A stretch of DNA of 64,000 nt from Lachnospiraceae bacterium (GTDB lineage Bacteria > Bacillota > Clostridia > Lachnospirales > Lachnospiraceae), in contig JAJQDE010000040.1 in assembly GCA_021202335.1 (NCBI GenBank), forward strand, positions 1 to 64,000, read 5' to 3'. This document shows positions 24,504-33,776 of the stretch, one piece after another. Every line of letters begins with the position of its first letter. The stretch's first letter is position 1. The translations under genes were made by a program, and so were the position numbers. Under the pieces are notes generated by a model, which saw nothing but the letters and a program-made list of their open reading frames with translations, did not search any database and was not told the origin of the DNA.

Positions 24504-24923
24504 ATGGCGGCCAAGACGGATACAGAGGTAATTATCGGCGGAAGGGTACTGACCTTAAGCGGAAACGAGAGCGAGGAATACCTTCAAAAGGTCGCCGCTT
24601 ACATAAACAATAAGCTTAACGAGTATAATAAAATGGACAGCTTTAAGCATCAGCCCGTAGATACTCAGAATATGCTGATGTTCATAAACATTGCGGACGA
24701 TTATTTTAAGGCGAAAAATCAGCAGGAGCTTCGTGAGAAGGAGCTTCGGGCGAAGGAAAACGAGCTTTACGATTTAAAGCATGAGCTGATTGCGGCGCAG
24801 ATGAAGCTTGATAATACCGCAAAGGCATTGCAGGAGGCACAAAAGGAGCTGAACGAGAACTCAAAGCAGATTGTGCGTTTGGAAACAGAGCTTAAGGAAA
24901 ATAAAAAGGAAAGCAAAAAGTAA
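24504..24923 (+). CDS. zapA: Cell division protein ZapA
   Basis: 139 aa. N-terminal ZapA domain (TEVIIGGRVLTLSGNESEEYLQKVAAYINNKL ... MLMFINIADDYFKAK) that bundles FtsZ, then a long coiled coil rich in Glu/Lys from about residue 75. ATG 24504 follows AAAGGGG; the upstream open frame lies inside ruvB and is rejected. Stop overlaps the next start (TAATG), so translation is coupled to the U32 gene. Confidence 0.85.
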   Translation: MAAKTDTEVIIGGRVLTLSGNESEEYLQKVAAYINNKLNEYNKMDSFKHQPVDTQNMLMFINIADDYFKAKNQQELREKELRAKENELYDLKHELIAAQMKLDNTAKALQEAQKELNENSKQIVRLETELKENKKESKK

Positions 24924-27112
24924 TGCGGGCAGAGCTTTTGGCTCCGGCAGGAGATTACGAGTGTTTTATGGCGGCGGTAAACGCCGGAGCGGATGCAGTA
25001 TATTTAGGCGGCTCCAAATTTGGCGCGAGAGCCTATGCGAACAATTTCACGCAGGAGGAAATCATACGGGCGCTTAGTGTCGCGCATCTTTTCGGGCGTA
25101 AGATATATCTGACGGTAAATACGCTTGTAAAGGAATCGGAGATGCCGGAGCTTGTGCCGTATATTAAGCCCTTGTATGAGGCAGGGCTTGACGGTGTGAT
25201 TGTTCAGGATATCGGCGCGCTTAAGCTGCTCGGGGAAAATTTTCCGGGGCTTGCGCTGCATGCGAGCACGCAGATGACCGTCACGGGCGTATATGGCGCG
25301 AACCTTCTGAAGGATTTCGGGGTGTGCCGCGTAGTTCCCGCAAGGGAGCTTTCGCTTGAAGAGATAGCGGATATCAGAACAGGGACGGGGCTTGAAGTCG
25401 AGTGCTTTATTCATGGAGCGATGTGCTATGCGTATTCCGGGCAGTGCCTTTTCAGCTCAATATTGGGCGGGAGAAGCGGAAACAGGGGCAGGTGCGCGGG
25501 TCCGTGCAGACTTCCCTACCGTGATAAAAGCGGAGGGAGCGGAAACAGGCTTTATCCGCTCAGCCTCAAAGACATGTACACATTATCCCTGCTTCCAAAG
25601 CTTATCGAAACGGGAATTACTTCCTTTAAGATAGAGGGGCGTATGAAAAAGCCCGAGTATGTGGCGGGCGTGACCTCTGTTTACCGGAAATATATTGATA
25701 AATATTACGCCGCACGTGAGAAGGGGCTGCTATTGGATGCCTTTCAGATTGAAAAAGAGGACGAGGAGCTTTTGCGCGGTCTTTATATCCGCTCCGATAT
25801 ATGCAGCGGATATTATGAAAAGCATAACGGCAGGGATATGGTGACGATGCATGAGCCGGGCTATCGGGGTTCCCAAAAAGAAACGCTTGAGGCTGTGAGG
25901 GAAAAATATGTTGACAAAAAGCCCGTGCTCCCGATAAGCGGAAGGGCGTATGTGTTTGCGGGAAAGCCGGCTAAGCTTACATTATACACGCAGGAGGCGT
26001 CCGTGACCGTGGAGGGAGCCGTGGCGGATGCCGCGCTAAACAGACCTCTCACGGAGCAGGATATTTCAGAGCGGCTGTCCAAGCTGGGAGATACGTGCTT
26101 TGCGCTCGAACGGTTTGATGTACACACGGACTTGAACTCCTTTATGCCCGTAAAAGCGTTGAACGGGCTTCGAAGAAGCGCATGTATCGCGCTTGAGGAC
26201 GCTCTTGTGAAAAAGCATGAAAGAAAGGCGCCTTTGCGGGACATTCATGTGTCGGATGCGGAAGAAGCCTTTAAGGCTGATAAAGCGCGCGGAGCTAATG
26301 AACCGGCTGTTCTTGTGTCCGTAAGGGAGCAATTGGAAGCGGCGCTTTCGTTTGAGGACATTCGGATTATCTATATCGAAGCGGATTTGTTTTTATCAGA
26401 CGGCAATCGGGACATCAAAACGCTGATTGAAAGGCATGACAGGCAATATTTTTTGGCGCTTCCGCATATTTTAAGAAAGCGCTCATATCAGTATCTTGAA
26501 AAATACAACGAATTATTGCAGAGCGGTCTTTTTGCGGGAGTGCTTGTGCGGAACCTTGAGGAGCTTGGTTGGCTTAACGGACTTTGCTATCAGGGTCGGA
26601 AAATATCCGATTTTGGAGTCTATGCATGGAACAATGCGACGCTTGCCGTGTATTCCGGGCTGTTTGACAGAGTGACGCTTCCACTGGAGCTGAACAGAAG
26701 GGAGCTTTCGGGGCTTTCATGCGGTGTGGAGGAGGAGCTTTTGGTATATGGCAGGCTTCCGCTTATGTATTCTGCAAACTGTGTGCGCAAAAGCCTGTCA
26801 CAGTGCATTTGCCGCCCTGACAGCCCAAATGTGTATCTGCTTGAGGACAGGTACCGGAATACCTTTCCCGTGGTGCAAAACTGCCGGCATTGCTATAATA
26901 TTTTATACAATACCGTGCCGCTTTCATTGCATGAACGCCTTGAGGAGCTGCAAAGGAGAGGCTTTCGCACGCTGCGGCTGGACTTTACGCTGGAGGACGG
27001 CGCGCAGACAAAAAGCATCATTGAATTTTATTTGAAGAAGCGAAACGGTGAGGCGGGCGTGTTCGCATCAGAGGCTTTTACCAACGGACATTATAAGCGT
27101 GGAGTAGAATAA
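24923..27112 (+). CDS. U32 peptidase family protein, RlhA/TrhP-type RNA hydroxylase
   Basis: 729 aa. U32 core (ELLAPAGDYECFMAAVNAGADAVYLGG, ... CFIHGAMCYAYSGQCLFSSILGGRSGNRGRCAGPCRLPY) with the four Cys that hold an Fe-S cluster, followed by a DUF3656-like C-terminal region. Characterised relatives hydroxylate RNA: RlhA at 23S rRNA C2501 and TrhP at tRNA U34. The long form with the extra domain is nearer RlhA. 'Peptidase' is a historical name. Overlaps zapA by 1 bp and abuts the SEDS-PBP gene. Confidence 0.87.
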   Translation: MRAELLAPAGDYECFMAAVNAGADAVYLGGSKFGARAYANNFTQEEIIRALSVAHLFGRKIYLTVNTLVKESEMPELVPYIKPLYEAGLDGVIVQDIGALKLLGENFPGLALHASTQMTVTGVYGANLLKDFGVCRVVPARELSLEEIADIRTGTGLEVECFIHGAMCYAYSGQCLFSSILGGRSGNRGRCAGPCRLPYRDKSGGSGNRLYPLSLKDMYTLSLLPKLIETGITSFKIEGRMKKPEYVAGVTSVYRKYIDKYYAAREKGLLLDAFQIEKEDEELLRGLYIRSDICSGYYEKHNGRDMVTMHEPGYRGSQKETLEAVREKYVDKKPVLPISGRAYVFAGKPAKLTLYTQEASVTVEGAVADAALNRPLTEQDISERLSKLGDTCFALERFDVHTDLNSFMPVKALNGLRRSACIALEDALVKKHERKAPLRDIHVSDAEEAFKADKARGANEPAVLVSVREQLEAALSFEDIRIIYIEADLFLSDGNRDIKTLIERHDRQYFLALPHILRKRSYQYLEKYNELLQSGLFAGVLVRNLEELGWLNGLCYQGRKISDFGVYAWNNATLAVYSGLFDRVTLPLELNRRELSGLSCGVEEELLVYGRLPLMYSANCVRKSLSQCICRPDSPNVYLLEDRYRNTFPVVQNCRHCYNILYNTVPLSLHERLEELQRRGFRTLRLDFTLEDGAQTKSIIEFYLKKRNGEAGVFASEAFTNGHYKRGVE

Positions 27113-29857
27113 ATGTTAAAGGCAATCATAGAGCTTTCAAAATATATTTTGGTCATCAATATTTTACTGTATACAATCATAAGCTATATTGCGCTCAAAT
27201 GGGATGACAGGGAGCGCAAGGGCTTTCTGTTTGCGCTTCAATATATTTTGATATTTATTAACCATATGACGGGGAGTCTGGTGTTGCTCTCGTCGAGGCA
27301 GGATTTTACGTATCTGTTTTTTCCGGTATTTCAAATGCTGGCGGTGTTTGCGTATCTTGTGCTGATGCGGGCAATTTATCCGAAGTCTGACCGTCTGATT
27401 TTAAGTCATATGGCGATGCTTTTGTCAATCAGCTTTGTGATTTTGACGCGCCTTTCGCTTACGCGCTCGGTGCGGCAGTTTATCATTGTGGCGGTGTCGC
27501 TGATGATAGGGCTTGTTATTCCTGCGCTTGTTAAGAATTTTAAGCTGATTAAAAGTTGTGAGCTGATTTTTGCCGCGGTGGGGATTGCCGTTTTGGGGGC
27601 GGTGCTTGTAAGCGGCAGCCTGATAAACGGCTCGAAGCTTTCGTTTTCCATATTCGGCTTGAGCTTTCAGCCCTCCGAGTTTGTGAAAATCATTTATGTG
27701 GTTTTTATTGCCTGTATGCTTGCAAGGGCAAAGCACTTTTATCATATCCTTTTGTCGGCGGCGCTTGCGGCAATCCATGTGCTCATTTTGGCGGCGTCAA
27801 AGGATTTGGGAAGCGCGCTGATTTATTTTATGGCATATGTGATTCTTCTGTTTGTGGCGACAAGGAAGCTGCGCTATCTGGTTATGGGGCTTATCGGCGC
27901 GTCAGCAGCATCTGTTGCGTCGTATTTTATGTTTTCACATGTGCGCGTGCGCGTGGAGGCGTGGCTTGACCCGTGGAACGATATTAACGCAACGGGATAT
28001 CAGATTGCGCAGTCGCTTTTCGGCATCGGAACAGGCGGCTGGTTTGGCATGGGCATTGACTCGGGAAATCCGAGCCTGATTCCGTATGTTGAACAGGATT
28101 TTATTTTTTCCGCAATATGTGAGGAATACGGCGTGATTTTCGGCATATGCCTGATAGCGATATGCGTGAACCTGTTTTTGGAGATTGTGCGTGCGGCCCA
28201 TTCATGCATGGAGCCGTTTGTCAAATATGCGTCATATGGCTTGGGCATTATCTATATCTCGCAGCTTTTCCTGACGATAGGCGGAAACTGCAAATTCATC
28301 CCGCTTACAGGCGTGACGCTTCCGCTGATAAGCTATGGCGGAAGCTCCGTTTTGGCATCGGTAATCATGTTTTCAGTGGTGCAGGGCTTTTACGTCAATA
28401 ATGATGTGCTGGTTGAATATGATGGCGATGATGAGGAGGACGATGAGGACGCATTTGTTCCGTATATTCCAAAACGGTATATGAACTCGGCGGCGGGCGT
28501 ATTTGCGGCTCTTTTTGCGTGTATCTGCGTGTATCTGGTGCATTTTGTCTGCTACGACAGCGCAGAGGTGATAAGCAATTCCTACAACGCAAAGCGGCAG
28601 GAGATACTTGCATCGAATACGATACGCGGCGATATTATCTCGTTGGACAATGAAACGCTTGCAACGACGCTTTCCGACGGGGAACGATATTACCCGTATG
28701 GAGAGGTGTTTGCGCATGCGGTGGGATATGCCTCCAACGGAAGAATGGGCGTTGAGCAGAATGCAAACATATGGCTTGTGTCGTCTAACGTGTCGCTGAC
28801 CGGTAAGCTTCAGGATGATTTGGCGGATGAAAAGCATATGGGCAATACTGTGGTTACGACGCTCGACGCAAAGCTCCAAAAGCTTGCGTATGACGCGCTT
28901 GGAATGTATGACGGCGCGGTGATAATCACGGAGCCTTCGACGGGAAAAATCCTTGCTATGGTGTCAAAGCCTGACTTTGACCCGAACACCATAGGCGACA
29001 TATGGGATGAGCTGATTTCGGACGAGGACAGCTCCGTTTTGGTGAACAGAGCGACGCAGGGGCTATATCCGCCGGGCTCTACCTTTAAAATCCTTACGGC
29101 ATTGGAATATATACGCGAAAATCCCGGCAGCTATGGAAATTATTCGTTTGACTGCACCGGTCGGTTTACGAGCGGCGAGAATGTCATAAGCTGCTTCCAC
29201 GGCACAAAGCACGGGACGGTGGATTTTACGCTTTCCTTTGCAAAATCGTGCAATTCGTCCTTTGCCAATATTGCGCTTACGCTGGACAGGAACGGCTTTA
29301 AAAATACATTGGAGCAGCTTTATTTTAATACGGAATTGCCGGTGGATTTTACCGCAAACAAAAGCAGTGTTTCGGATAACATCACGGACAGTGACAGCGA
29401 CATGATACAGACAGCAATCGGGCAGGGTGAAACACAGGTGACTCCGCTTCATATGGCGATGGTGACGGCGATGATTGCAAACGGCGGGGAAATGATGCAG
29501 CCTTATTTGATAGATTATATAGAGGCTGCTGACGGCGGTCAGGTAAAGTCGTATTCACCCAATTCGCTGGGGAAGCTTATCACCGAAGAAGAGGCGGATG
29601 CTTTAAAGAGCCTTATGAGCGCCGTGATTGAGGAAGGGACGGGAACGCGCCTGCAAAGCGACCTGTACAGCGCTGCGGGAAAGACCGGGTCTGCGGAGTA
29701 CAACTCAAGCTCGGATTCCCATGCATGGTTCACCGGCTTTACTTATGATACGGATAAGCCCTTGCAGATAACGGTCATCATGGAAGGCGCAGGCTCTGGC
29801 GGAGAGTATGCGGTTCCCGTTGCGAGAAGAATTTTGGACGGATATTACGCTGAATAA
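27113..29857 (+). CDS. SEDS glycosyltransferase fused to class B penicillin-binding protein
   Basis: 914 aa in one frame. Residues 1-430 are an FtsW/RodA/SpoVE polymerase: about ten membrane helices, FSIFGLSFQPSEFVK, the WLDPWND loop with the conserved Asp286, GIGTGGWFGMG and the LPLISYGGSS end. After an acidic linker (435-447) and one more helix (458-478) comes a transpeptidase: SxxK at Ser656 (PPGSTFKI), SCN at 712-714 and KTG at 857-859. So cell-wall glycan polymerisation and cross-linking are in one chain, where other bacteria use an FtsW-FtsI or RodA-PBP2 complex. Starts right after the U32 stop. Confidence 0.93.
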   Translation: MLKAIIELSKYILVINILLYTIISYIALKWDDRERKGFLFALQYILIFINHMTGSLVLLSSRQDFTYLFFPVFQMLAVFAYLVLMRAIYPKSDRLILSHMAMLLSISFVILTRLSLTRSVRQFIIVAVSLMIGLVIPALVKNFKLIKSCELIFAAVGIAVLGAVLVSGSLINGSKLSFSIFGLSFQPSEFVKIIYVVFIACMLARAKHFYHILLSAALAAIHVLILAASKDLGSALIYFMAYVILLFVATRKLRYLVMGLIGASAASVASYFMFSHVRVRVEAWLDPWNDINATGYQIAQSLFGIGTGGWFGMGIDSGNPSLIPYVEQDFIFSAICEEYGVIFGICLIAICVNLFLEIVRAAHSCMEPFVKYASYGLGIIYISQLFLTIGGNCKFIPLTGVTLPLISYGGSSVLASVIMFSVVQGFYVNNDVLVEYDGDDEEDDEDAFVPYIPKRYMNSAAGVFAALFACICVYLVHFVCYDSAEVISNSYNAKRQEILASNTIRGDIISLDNETLATTLSDGERYYPYGEVFAHAVGYASNGRMGVEQNANIWLVSSNVSLTGKLQDDLADEKHMGNTVVTTLDAKLQKLAYDALGMYDGAVIITEPSTGKILAMVSKPDFDPNTIGDIWDELISDEDSSVLVNRATQGLYPPGSTFKILTALEYIRENPGSYGNYSFDCTGRFTSGENVISCFHGTKHGTVDFTLSFAKSCNSSFANIALTLDRNGFKNTLEQLYFNTELPVDFTANKSSVSDNITDSDSDMIQTAIGQGETQVTPLHMAMVTAMIANGGEMMQPYLIDYIEAADGGQVKSYSPNSLGKLITEEEADALKSLMSAVIEEGTGTRLQSDLYSAAGKTGSAEYNSSSDSHAWFTGFTYDTDKPLQITVIMEGAGSGGEYAVPVARRILDGYYAE

Positions 29858-29886
29858 AAAAGCTGAATAAAAAGGTCAATAAAACT

Positions 29887-29915
29887 TTGTGTTTTTTGCC
29901 AAAAGGGTGTATAGT
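29887..29915 (+). promoter_or_regulatory. Promoter of the CheX-like/CheY genes
   Basis: -35 TTGTGT, 17-bp spacer, -10 TATAGT, 54 bp before the CheX-like start. Consensus-based. Confidence 0.45.
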
Positions 29916-29968
29916 ATTATTAGGTGTATTTGTATAAAAGAAATAAACAAGAGAAGGGAGCCGTGAAT

Positions 29969-30841
29969 ATGCTTAACCGCCTGTTTGGGAACTACCTTGT
30001 TGAAAAGGGGAAAATAACTTTAGAGGCGTTGAACGCTCTGCTTGCCGCCAAAGAGGAAATTAAGGCAGGAGTGGAGGTCATAGCGATTATTACAAAGGCA
30101 ATGACTCCGGCCGCCGTTAAAGAGCTTTCAATGAATATAAATAAGGACAGCGAGCTTTTTGGAGAGGCTGCGGTGGACGCCTCCATCATTACTGACGATA
30201 AGCTTGACGAGCTGCTGGCGTATCAATCAAATGCGTTTATGAAATTTATTCAGCTTCTTGTGGACAACGGCTGTCTTTCCTATGAAGATATCAATCATGA
30301 GCTTGATGCCTTTCAGCAGAAGAGCGGTTTCAGCGATGTGCAGCTCAATGCCCTGATACATGATGATGTGGAGCAATGTGTCAATATATTCGTACCGCTT
30401 AAATCGCAGAACCTTAAGGAACTTACGATGACGCTTGTGCAGACCTTCCGCCGCATCATCGACAAGGACTTCTACCTGGAAAAGGCTTATACCGCACATT
30501 CGATTCAGTTGGACAAGTATGCGTGCCAGACGATAGCGGGCGATATGCACGTAAGAGTTTATATCAGTGCGCCGGGCGACGGTCTGCTTGCCATTGCCAA
30601 CTATTTTACGGGAGATACATACGAAACGGTTACGGATGATGCGCTTGACAGCGTGGGCGAATTTATAAACTGCGTGAACGGCGTTTTTGCTACCAATATG
30701 AGCTATGAAAATACAGCTTTGGATATGAACTCTCCCGAATATTCTGCGGAGGGACCGTTTATCAGCAATGAACTGCTATATGTTATTCCGATGCATGCAA
30801 ACGGATATAACCTTAGGGCAGTTTTCGAGGTATACGAATAA
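29969..30841 (+). CDS. CheX/CheC-like phosphatase domain with N-terminal helical repeats
   Basis: 290 aa. The C-terminal 140 residues look like CheX: the ExxN catalytic motif is Glu231-Phe-Ile-Asn234 (VGEFINCVNGVFA), used to dephosphorylate CheY. The first 120 residues show three repeats of a G-x-LL-x-x-G-x-IT-x-x-x-L pattern (about 6-28, 65-87 and 92-118), resembling the N-terminal domain of secretion ATPases (T2SSE_N). ATG 29969 follows AAGGGAG. The CheY 45 bp downstream is the likely partner. No chemotaxis operon is present. Confidence 0.7.
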   Translation: MLNRLFGNYLVEKGKITLEALNALLAAKEEIKAGVEVIAIITKAMTPAAVKELSMNINKDSELFGEAAVDASIITDDKLDELLAYQSNAFMKFIQLLVDNGCLSYEDINHELDAFQQKSGFSDVQLNALIHDDVEQCVNIFVPLKSQNLKELTMTLVQTFRRIIDKDFYLEKAYTAHSIQLDKYACQTIAGDMHVRVYISAPGDGLLAIANYFTGDTYETVTDDALDSVGEFINCVNGVFATNMSYENTALDMNSPEYSAEGPFISNELLYVIPMHANGYNLRAVFEVYE

Positions 30842-30885
30842 AAATATTAGTAGAGGTCGCGCGACGGCGCAGAAATGAGGGAAAT

Positions 30886-31242
30886 ATGAGCACAGTTATG
30901 ATAGTTGACGATTCTAAAACTTCAAGGTCAATGCTTAGGAATATTTTGGCGGAGCACGGTTATGAAATCATTGCTGAGGCAGAGAACGGGCAGGAGGGCT
31001 ACGAAAAATACTGCGAGCTGCGCCCGGATTTTGTGACGCTGGATATCACGATGCCTGTTATGGATGGCATCGAAACGCTTGTGAAAATAAAGGAATATGA
31101 TGCAGACGCAAAGGTCATAATGGTAACAGCGGCAGGACAAAAGGGCAAGATGCTTGATGCAATAAAGCTGGGCGCGGCGGAATTTGTGACAAAGCCCTTT
31201 GAAACGAACCAGATTATCAGCATTATGGACAGTATTAAATAG
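30886..31242 (+). CDS. CheY-like response regulator (single receiver domain)
   Basis: 118 aa. Acidic pair Asp8-Asp9 (IVDDS), phospho-acceptor Asp in FVTLDITMPVMDG (near 54), Thr in VMVTAAG and Lys in FVTKPF. No output domain, so it must act by protein contact. Probably dephosphorylated by the CheX-like protein just upstream. ATG follows GAGGG; leader has the GCGCAGAAATGAGGG context. Confidence 0.92.
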   Translation: MSTVMIVDDSKTSRSMLRNILAEHGYEIIAEAENGQEGYEKYCELRPDFVTLDITMPVMDGIETLVKIKEYDADAKVIMVTAAGQKGKMLDAIKLGAAEFVTKPFETNQIISIMDSIK

Positions 31243-31270
31243 CTGACTTCACCATTTAGGAGGAAACGCC

Positions 31271-31717
31271 ATGATTGAGGCTACCAGTTGCGGGGGCGTG
31301 GTTATATTCAGAGGGAAGATACTGCTTTTATATAAAAACTTTAGGAGCAGGTATGAAGGCTGGGTTCTTCCCAAGGGGACTGTGGAAGCCGGAGAAAATC
31401 ATGTTGAAACTGCACTTAGGGAGGTATTTGAAGAAACAGGCGTAAGGGCGACTGTTATGAAGTATATCGGAAAAAGCGAGTATTCCTTTAATGTACCTCA
31501 GGACATTGTGGAAAAGGAGGTTCACTGGTATCTGATGATGGCGGACAATTATTACTCCACACCCCAGCGGGAAGAGTATTTTGTAGACTCGGGCTATTAC
31601 AAATACCATGAAGCCTATCATTTGCTTAAATTTTCCAATGAGAAGCAGATTCTTGAGCAGGCATATCAGGAATATTTGAATTTGAGAAAAAATAAGCAAT
31701 GGATAAAGTCGAGATAA
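31271..31717 (+). CDS. Nudix hydrolase
   Basis: 148 aa. Complete Nudix box GTVEAGENHVETALREVFEETGV (GX5EX7REUXEEXGU), binding Mg and cleaving a nucleoside diphosphate bond. Family resembles Ap4A/NTP pyrophosphatases; substrate unknown. AGGAGG lies about 9 nt before the ATG. Followed by a hairpin with modest T content. Confidence 0.88.
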   Translation: MIEATSCGGVVIFRGKILLLYKNFRSRYEGWVLPKGTVEAGENHVETALREVFEETGVRATVMKYIGKSEYSFNVPQDIVEKEVHWYLMMADNYYSTPQREEYFVDSGYYKYHEAYHLLKFSNEKQILEQAYQEYLNLRKNKQWIKSR

Positions 31718-31735
31718 TATGCTGCCGCAAATGAA

Positions 31736-31768
31736 AAGAAGGTCACACAGGCCTTCTTCATTTGTTTG
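31736..31768 (+). terminator. Possible terminator after Nudix gene
   Basis: Stem AAGAAGG / CCTTCTT, 9-nt loop, followed by CATTTGTTTG. Confidence 0.45.
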
Positions 31769-31802
31769 CAGGCGGCTGTATACCGGATTGGAGATTAAGG
31801 CA

Positions 31803-32123
31803 ATGTTTGTCATGCGCTTTTGCAAAGACTTATATATGAGCCCGTCCGTAAAGAATAAGCGGCGGAGAGTGATATGGAAGCTGAGGACAGGTCGTCCGCA
31901 GCCTATTATTTATGTGATAGCGCTGGCAAAAAACGATGATTTGCTGGAGATATACCACAGCAGTATGCTGAAACAGGATTATTACAGGGAAAAGGAAAAC
32001 TCTCCGTACATAGTGGGACTGGCTGCGGGGTACGGGCAGGCAGTAAAGCTTGTTGCGGATATGCTGGAGGATGTATACAGAATAACGGGGGGATATGACG
32101 TAAAGACATTTTTTCGCTCATAG
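31803..32123 (+). CDS. Conserved hypothetical protein
   Basis: 106 aa, basic N-terminal half (MRFCKDLYMSPSVKNKRRRVIWKLRTGRPQPIIYVIALA) and a helical C-terminus (AAGYGQAVKLVADMLEDVYRITGGYDVKTFF). No catalytic motif recognised. ATG 31803 is chosen with GGAG about 12 nt upstream; upstream frame holds the preceding hairpin. Sits in a run of small housekeeping genes. Function unknown. Confidence 0.65.
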   Translation: MFVMRFCKDLYMSPSVKNKRRRVIWKLRTGRPQPIIYVIALAKNDDLLEIYHSSMLKQDYYREKENSPYIVGLAAGYGQAVKLVADMLEDVYRITGGYDVKTFFRS

Positions 32124-32167
32124 TGCGGAATGCTTTGGCACGGACAGCAGTAAGAATGAGGATTTGT

Positions 32168-33076
32168 ATGATATCAATAATATTAACCATATTGAAAATA
32201 ATAGGAATATGCATTTTGGTCATAGCCGGCTTGCTTCTCCTGCTTATCGTGCTTATCCTGTTTGCGCCGGTCAGATACAGAGCGCGCGGCAGCTATGACG
32301 ACAGCGGCGCGGATATTACGGGGAGGGCAGGCTGGCTTATGGCTTTTGTGAGCTTCAGCTATAAGAGCGGTGAGCGGCTTTGCGTAAAGGCGGGCCTGTT
32401 TGGCGTTCCGCTTTTTGATAATCTGAAGGAACGTAAGATAAAAAAGGGAAAAAAGGGAAAAAAGAACAAAAAGGGCGGCAGCCGTGAGGAGAAGAAGCCG
32501 CAGCTTAAGGCGGCTTCGGAAAATACCGGCACTGCACATAAGAAGGAAAAAGCCAAAGAACCCGCAGAGAGGAAGGATATTGAGAAGCAGACGTTATTCA
32601 AAAACACTTTTGAAAAAATGTTTTTGAAGGTAAAGAAGCTGTATGAAAAGCTTATTAATATTTTTAGAAAGTTTAAGTTCACATTTCAAAAGATATATGC
32701 TACAATGAAAAAGCTTAGGGATAATACGGAATACTATTGGGAGCTGCTGCACCGGGAGAGCACGAGGCAGGCATTTTTGCTCTGCAAAAAGCGGCTTTTG
32801 AAAATTTTTAAAAGCCTGTGCCCGAAAAAGTATGGAGTGAAGCTGCATTTGGGCTTTGATGACCCAGCTGTTACGGGAGAAGCGCTTGCCCTGTGGGGAA
32901 TGAGCTATCCGCTTCACTGCGGCAGGATTGATATTATGCCGGAGTTTGAACGCAAAATTGCGGAAGGAAGCTTTTGGTTTAAGGGGCGGGTGCGCGTCAT
33001 TGTATGTGTCCGGACGGTGCAGCTGCTTATGACGGACAGGAATATCAGACAATTGCGCAGTCAGCTTAAAATCTGA
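32168..33076 (+). CDS. DUF2953 domain membrane protein
   Basis: 302 aa. One N-terminal membrane helix (ILVIAGLLLLLIVLILFAPVRYRA), a DUF2953-type beta segment (GWLMAFVSFSYKSGERLCVKAGLFGVPLFDN), a Lys-rich low-complexity stretch, and a C-terminal part (GFDDPAVTGEALALWGMSYPL ... FERKIAEGSFWFKGRVRVIV). In sporulators the family (YtfI) pairs with GerW/YtfJ, as here. ATG 32168 follows GAGGA. Confidence 0.8.
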   Translation: MISIILTILKIIGICILVIAGLLLLLIVLILFAPVRYRARGSYDDSGADITGRAGWLMAFVSFSYKSGERLCVKAGLFGVPLFDNLKERKIKKGKKGKKNKKGGSREEKKPQLKAASENTGTAHKKEKAKEPAERKDIEKQTLFKNTFEKMFLKVKKLYEKLINIFRKFKFTFQKIYATMKKLRDNTEYYWELLHRESTRQAFLLCKKRLLKIFKSLCPKKYGVKLHLGFDDPAVTGEALALWGMSYPLHCGRIDIMPEFERKIAEGSFWFKGRVRVIVCVRTVQLLMTDRNIRQLRSQLKI

Positions 33077-33110
33077 GCGTTTGTATGGAAAATTCGGAGG
33101 TTTGGAATTT

Positions 33111-33500
33111 ATGTCGGAAAATAATTTTAATGGCGTAATTAATTCAATGATGAAAGGAATGGAAACCTTTCTCTCGTCTAAAACCGTGGTAGGCGAGCCG
33201 TCACAGATTGGCGATACGATTATCGTGCCGCTGGTGGATGTCAGCTTTGGCGTCGGCGCAGGCGCGGTATCGCAGGATAAGAAAGACAGCGGCGGCGGCG
33301 GAATGGGAGGAAAGATGTCGCCAAGCGCAGTGCTTGTCATTAAAAACGGACAGGTAAGGCTTGTGAATATCAAAAATCAGGATACGGTCAATAAAATTGT
33401 GGATATGGTTCCTGATTTGATAGACCGTTTTACTTCAAGGGCAGACATGCCGGACGATGCGGATGCAGTGAAGGCGGCGTTCCCCGATAAGCAGGAATAA
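33111..33500 (+). CDS. GerW family sporulation protein (YtfJ)
   Basis: 129 aa. GerW/YtfJ pattern: INSMMKGMETFLSSKTVVGEPSQIGDTIIVPLVDVSFGVGAG, a Gly-rich loop (KKDSGGGGMGGKMSPSAVLVI) and VNKIVDMVPDLIDRF. In Bacillus it is needed for germination with some nutrients. ATG 33111 follows GGAGG. Neighbour of the DUF2953 gene as in B. subtilis ytfI-ytfJ. Suggests the organism sporulates or descends from sporulators. Confidence 0.88.
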   Translation: MSENNFNGVINSMMKGMETFLSSKTVVGEPSQIGDTIIVPLVDVSFGVGAGAVSQDKKDSGGGGMGGKMSPSAVLVIKNGQVRLVNIKNQDTVNKIVDMVPDLIDRFTSRADMPDDADAVKAAFPDKQE

Positions 33501-33565
33501 AAACAGGAATGCTTATTTTGCACAGTGAAGCATATAATAAATAAAGAACCGGCGGAGTATTCTGT

Positions 33566-33706
33566 ATGCGTAGACTTATCGGATATACAGTCATGTGTTT
33601 TTCTTTGGGTATGCTTTTCATGCTGGTGCTGGGAAAGACATGGATTGGATTACTGCTGATTGCAATTTTTATTATTGTGGGGTATAATCTTTTCAGTTGC
33701 GGTTAA
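33566..33706 (+). CDS. 46-aa hydrophobic small protein
   Basis: Below the usual length cut-off. Start MRRLIGYTVMCF, then two hydrophobic stretches (SLGMLFMLVLG and WIGLLLIAIFIIVGYNLF) joined by KT, ending SCG. GGAG lies 8 nt before the ATG. Basic N-terminus and two short helices suggest a membrane hairpin. Located between gerW and the J-domain gene. Function unknown. Confidence 0.65.
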   Translation: MRRLIGYTVMCFSLGMLFMLVLGKTWIGLLLIAIFIIVGYNLFSCG

Positions 33707-33776
33707 TTTTGGGCGCTCTTGGCGCGTTTGGACGTAAGCACGAATTTGCGGGCTTTAGCAGGAATGGGGGATTAAT

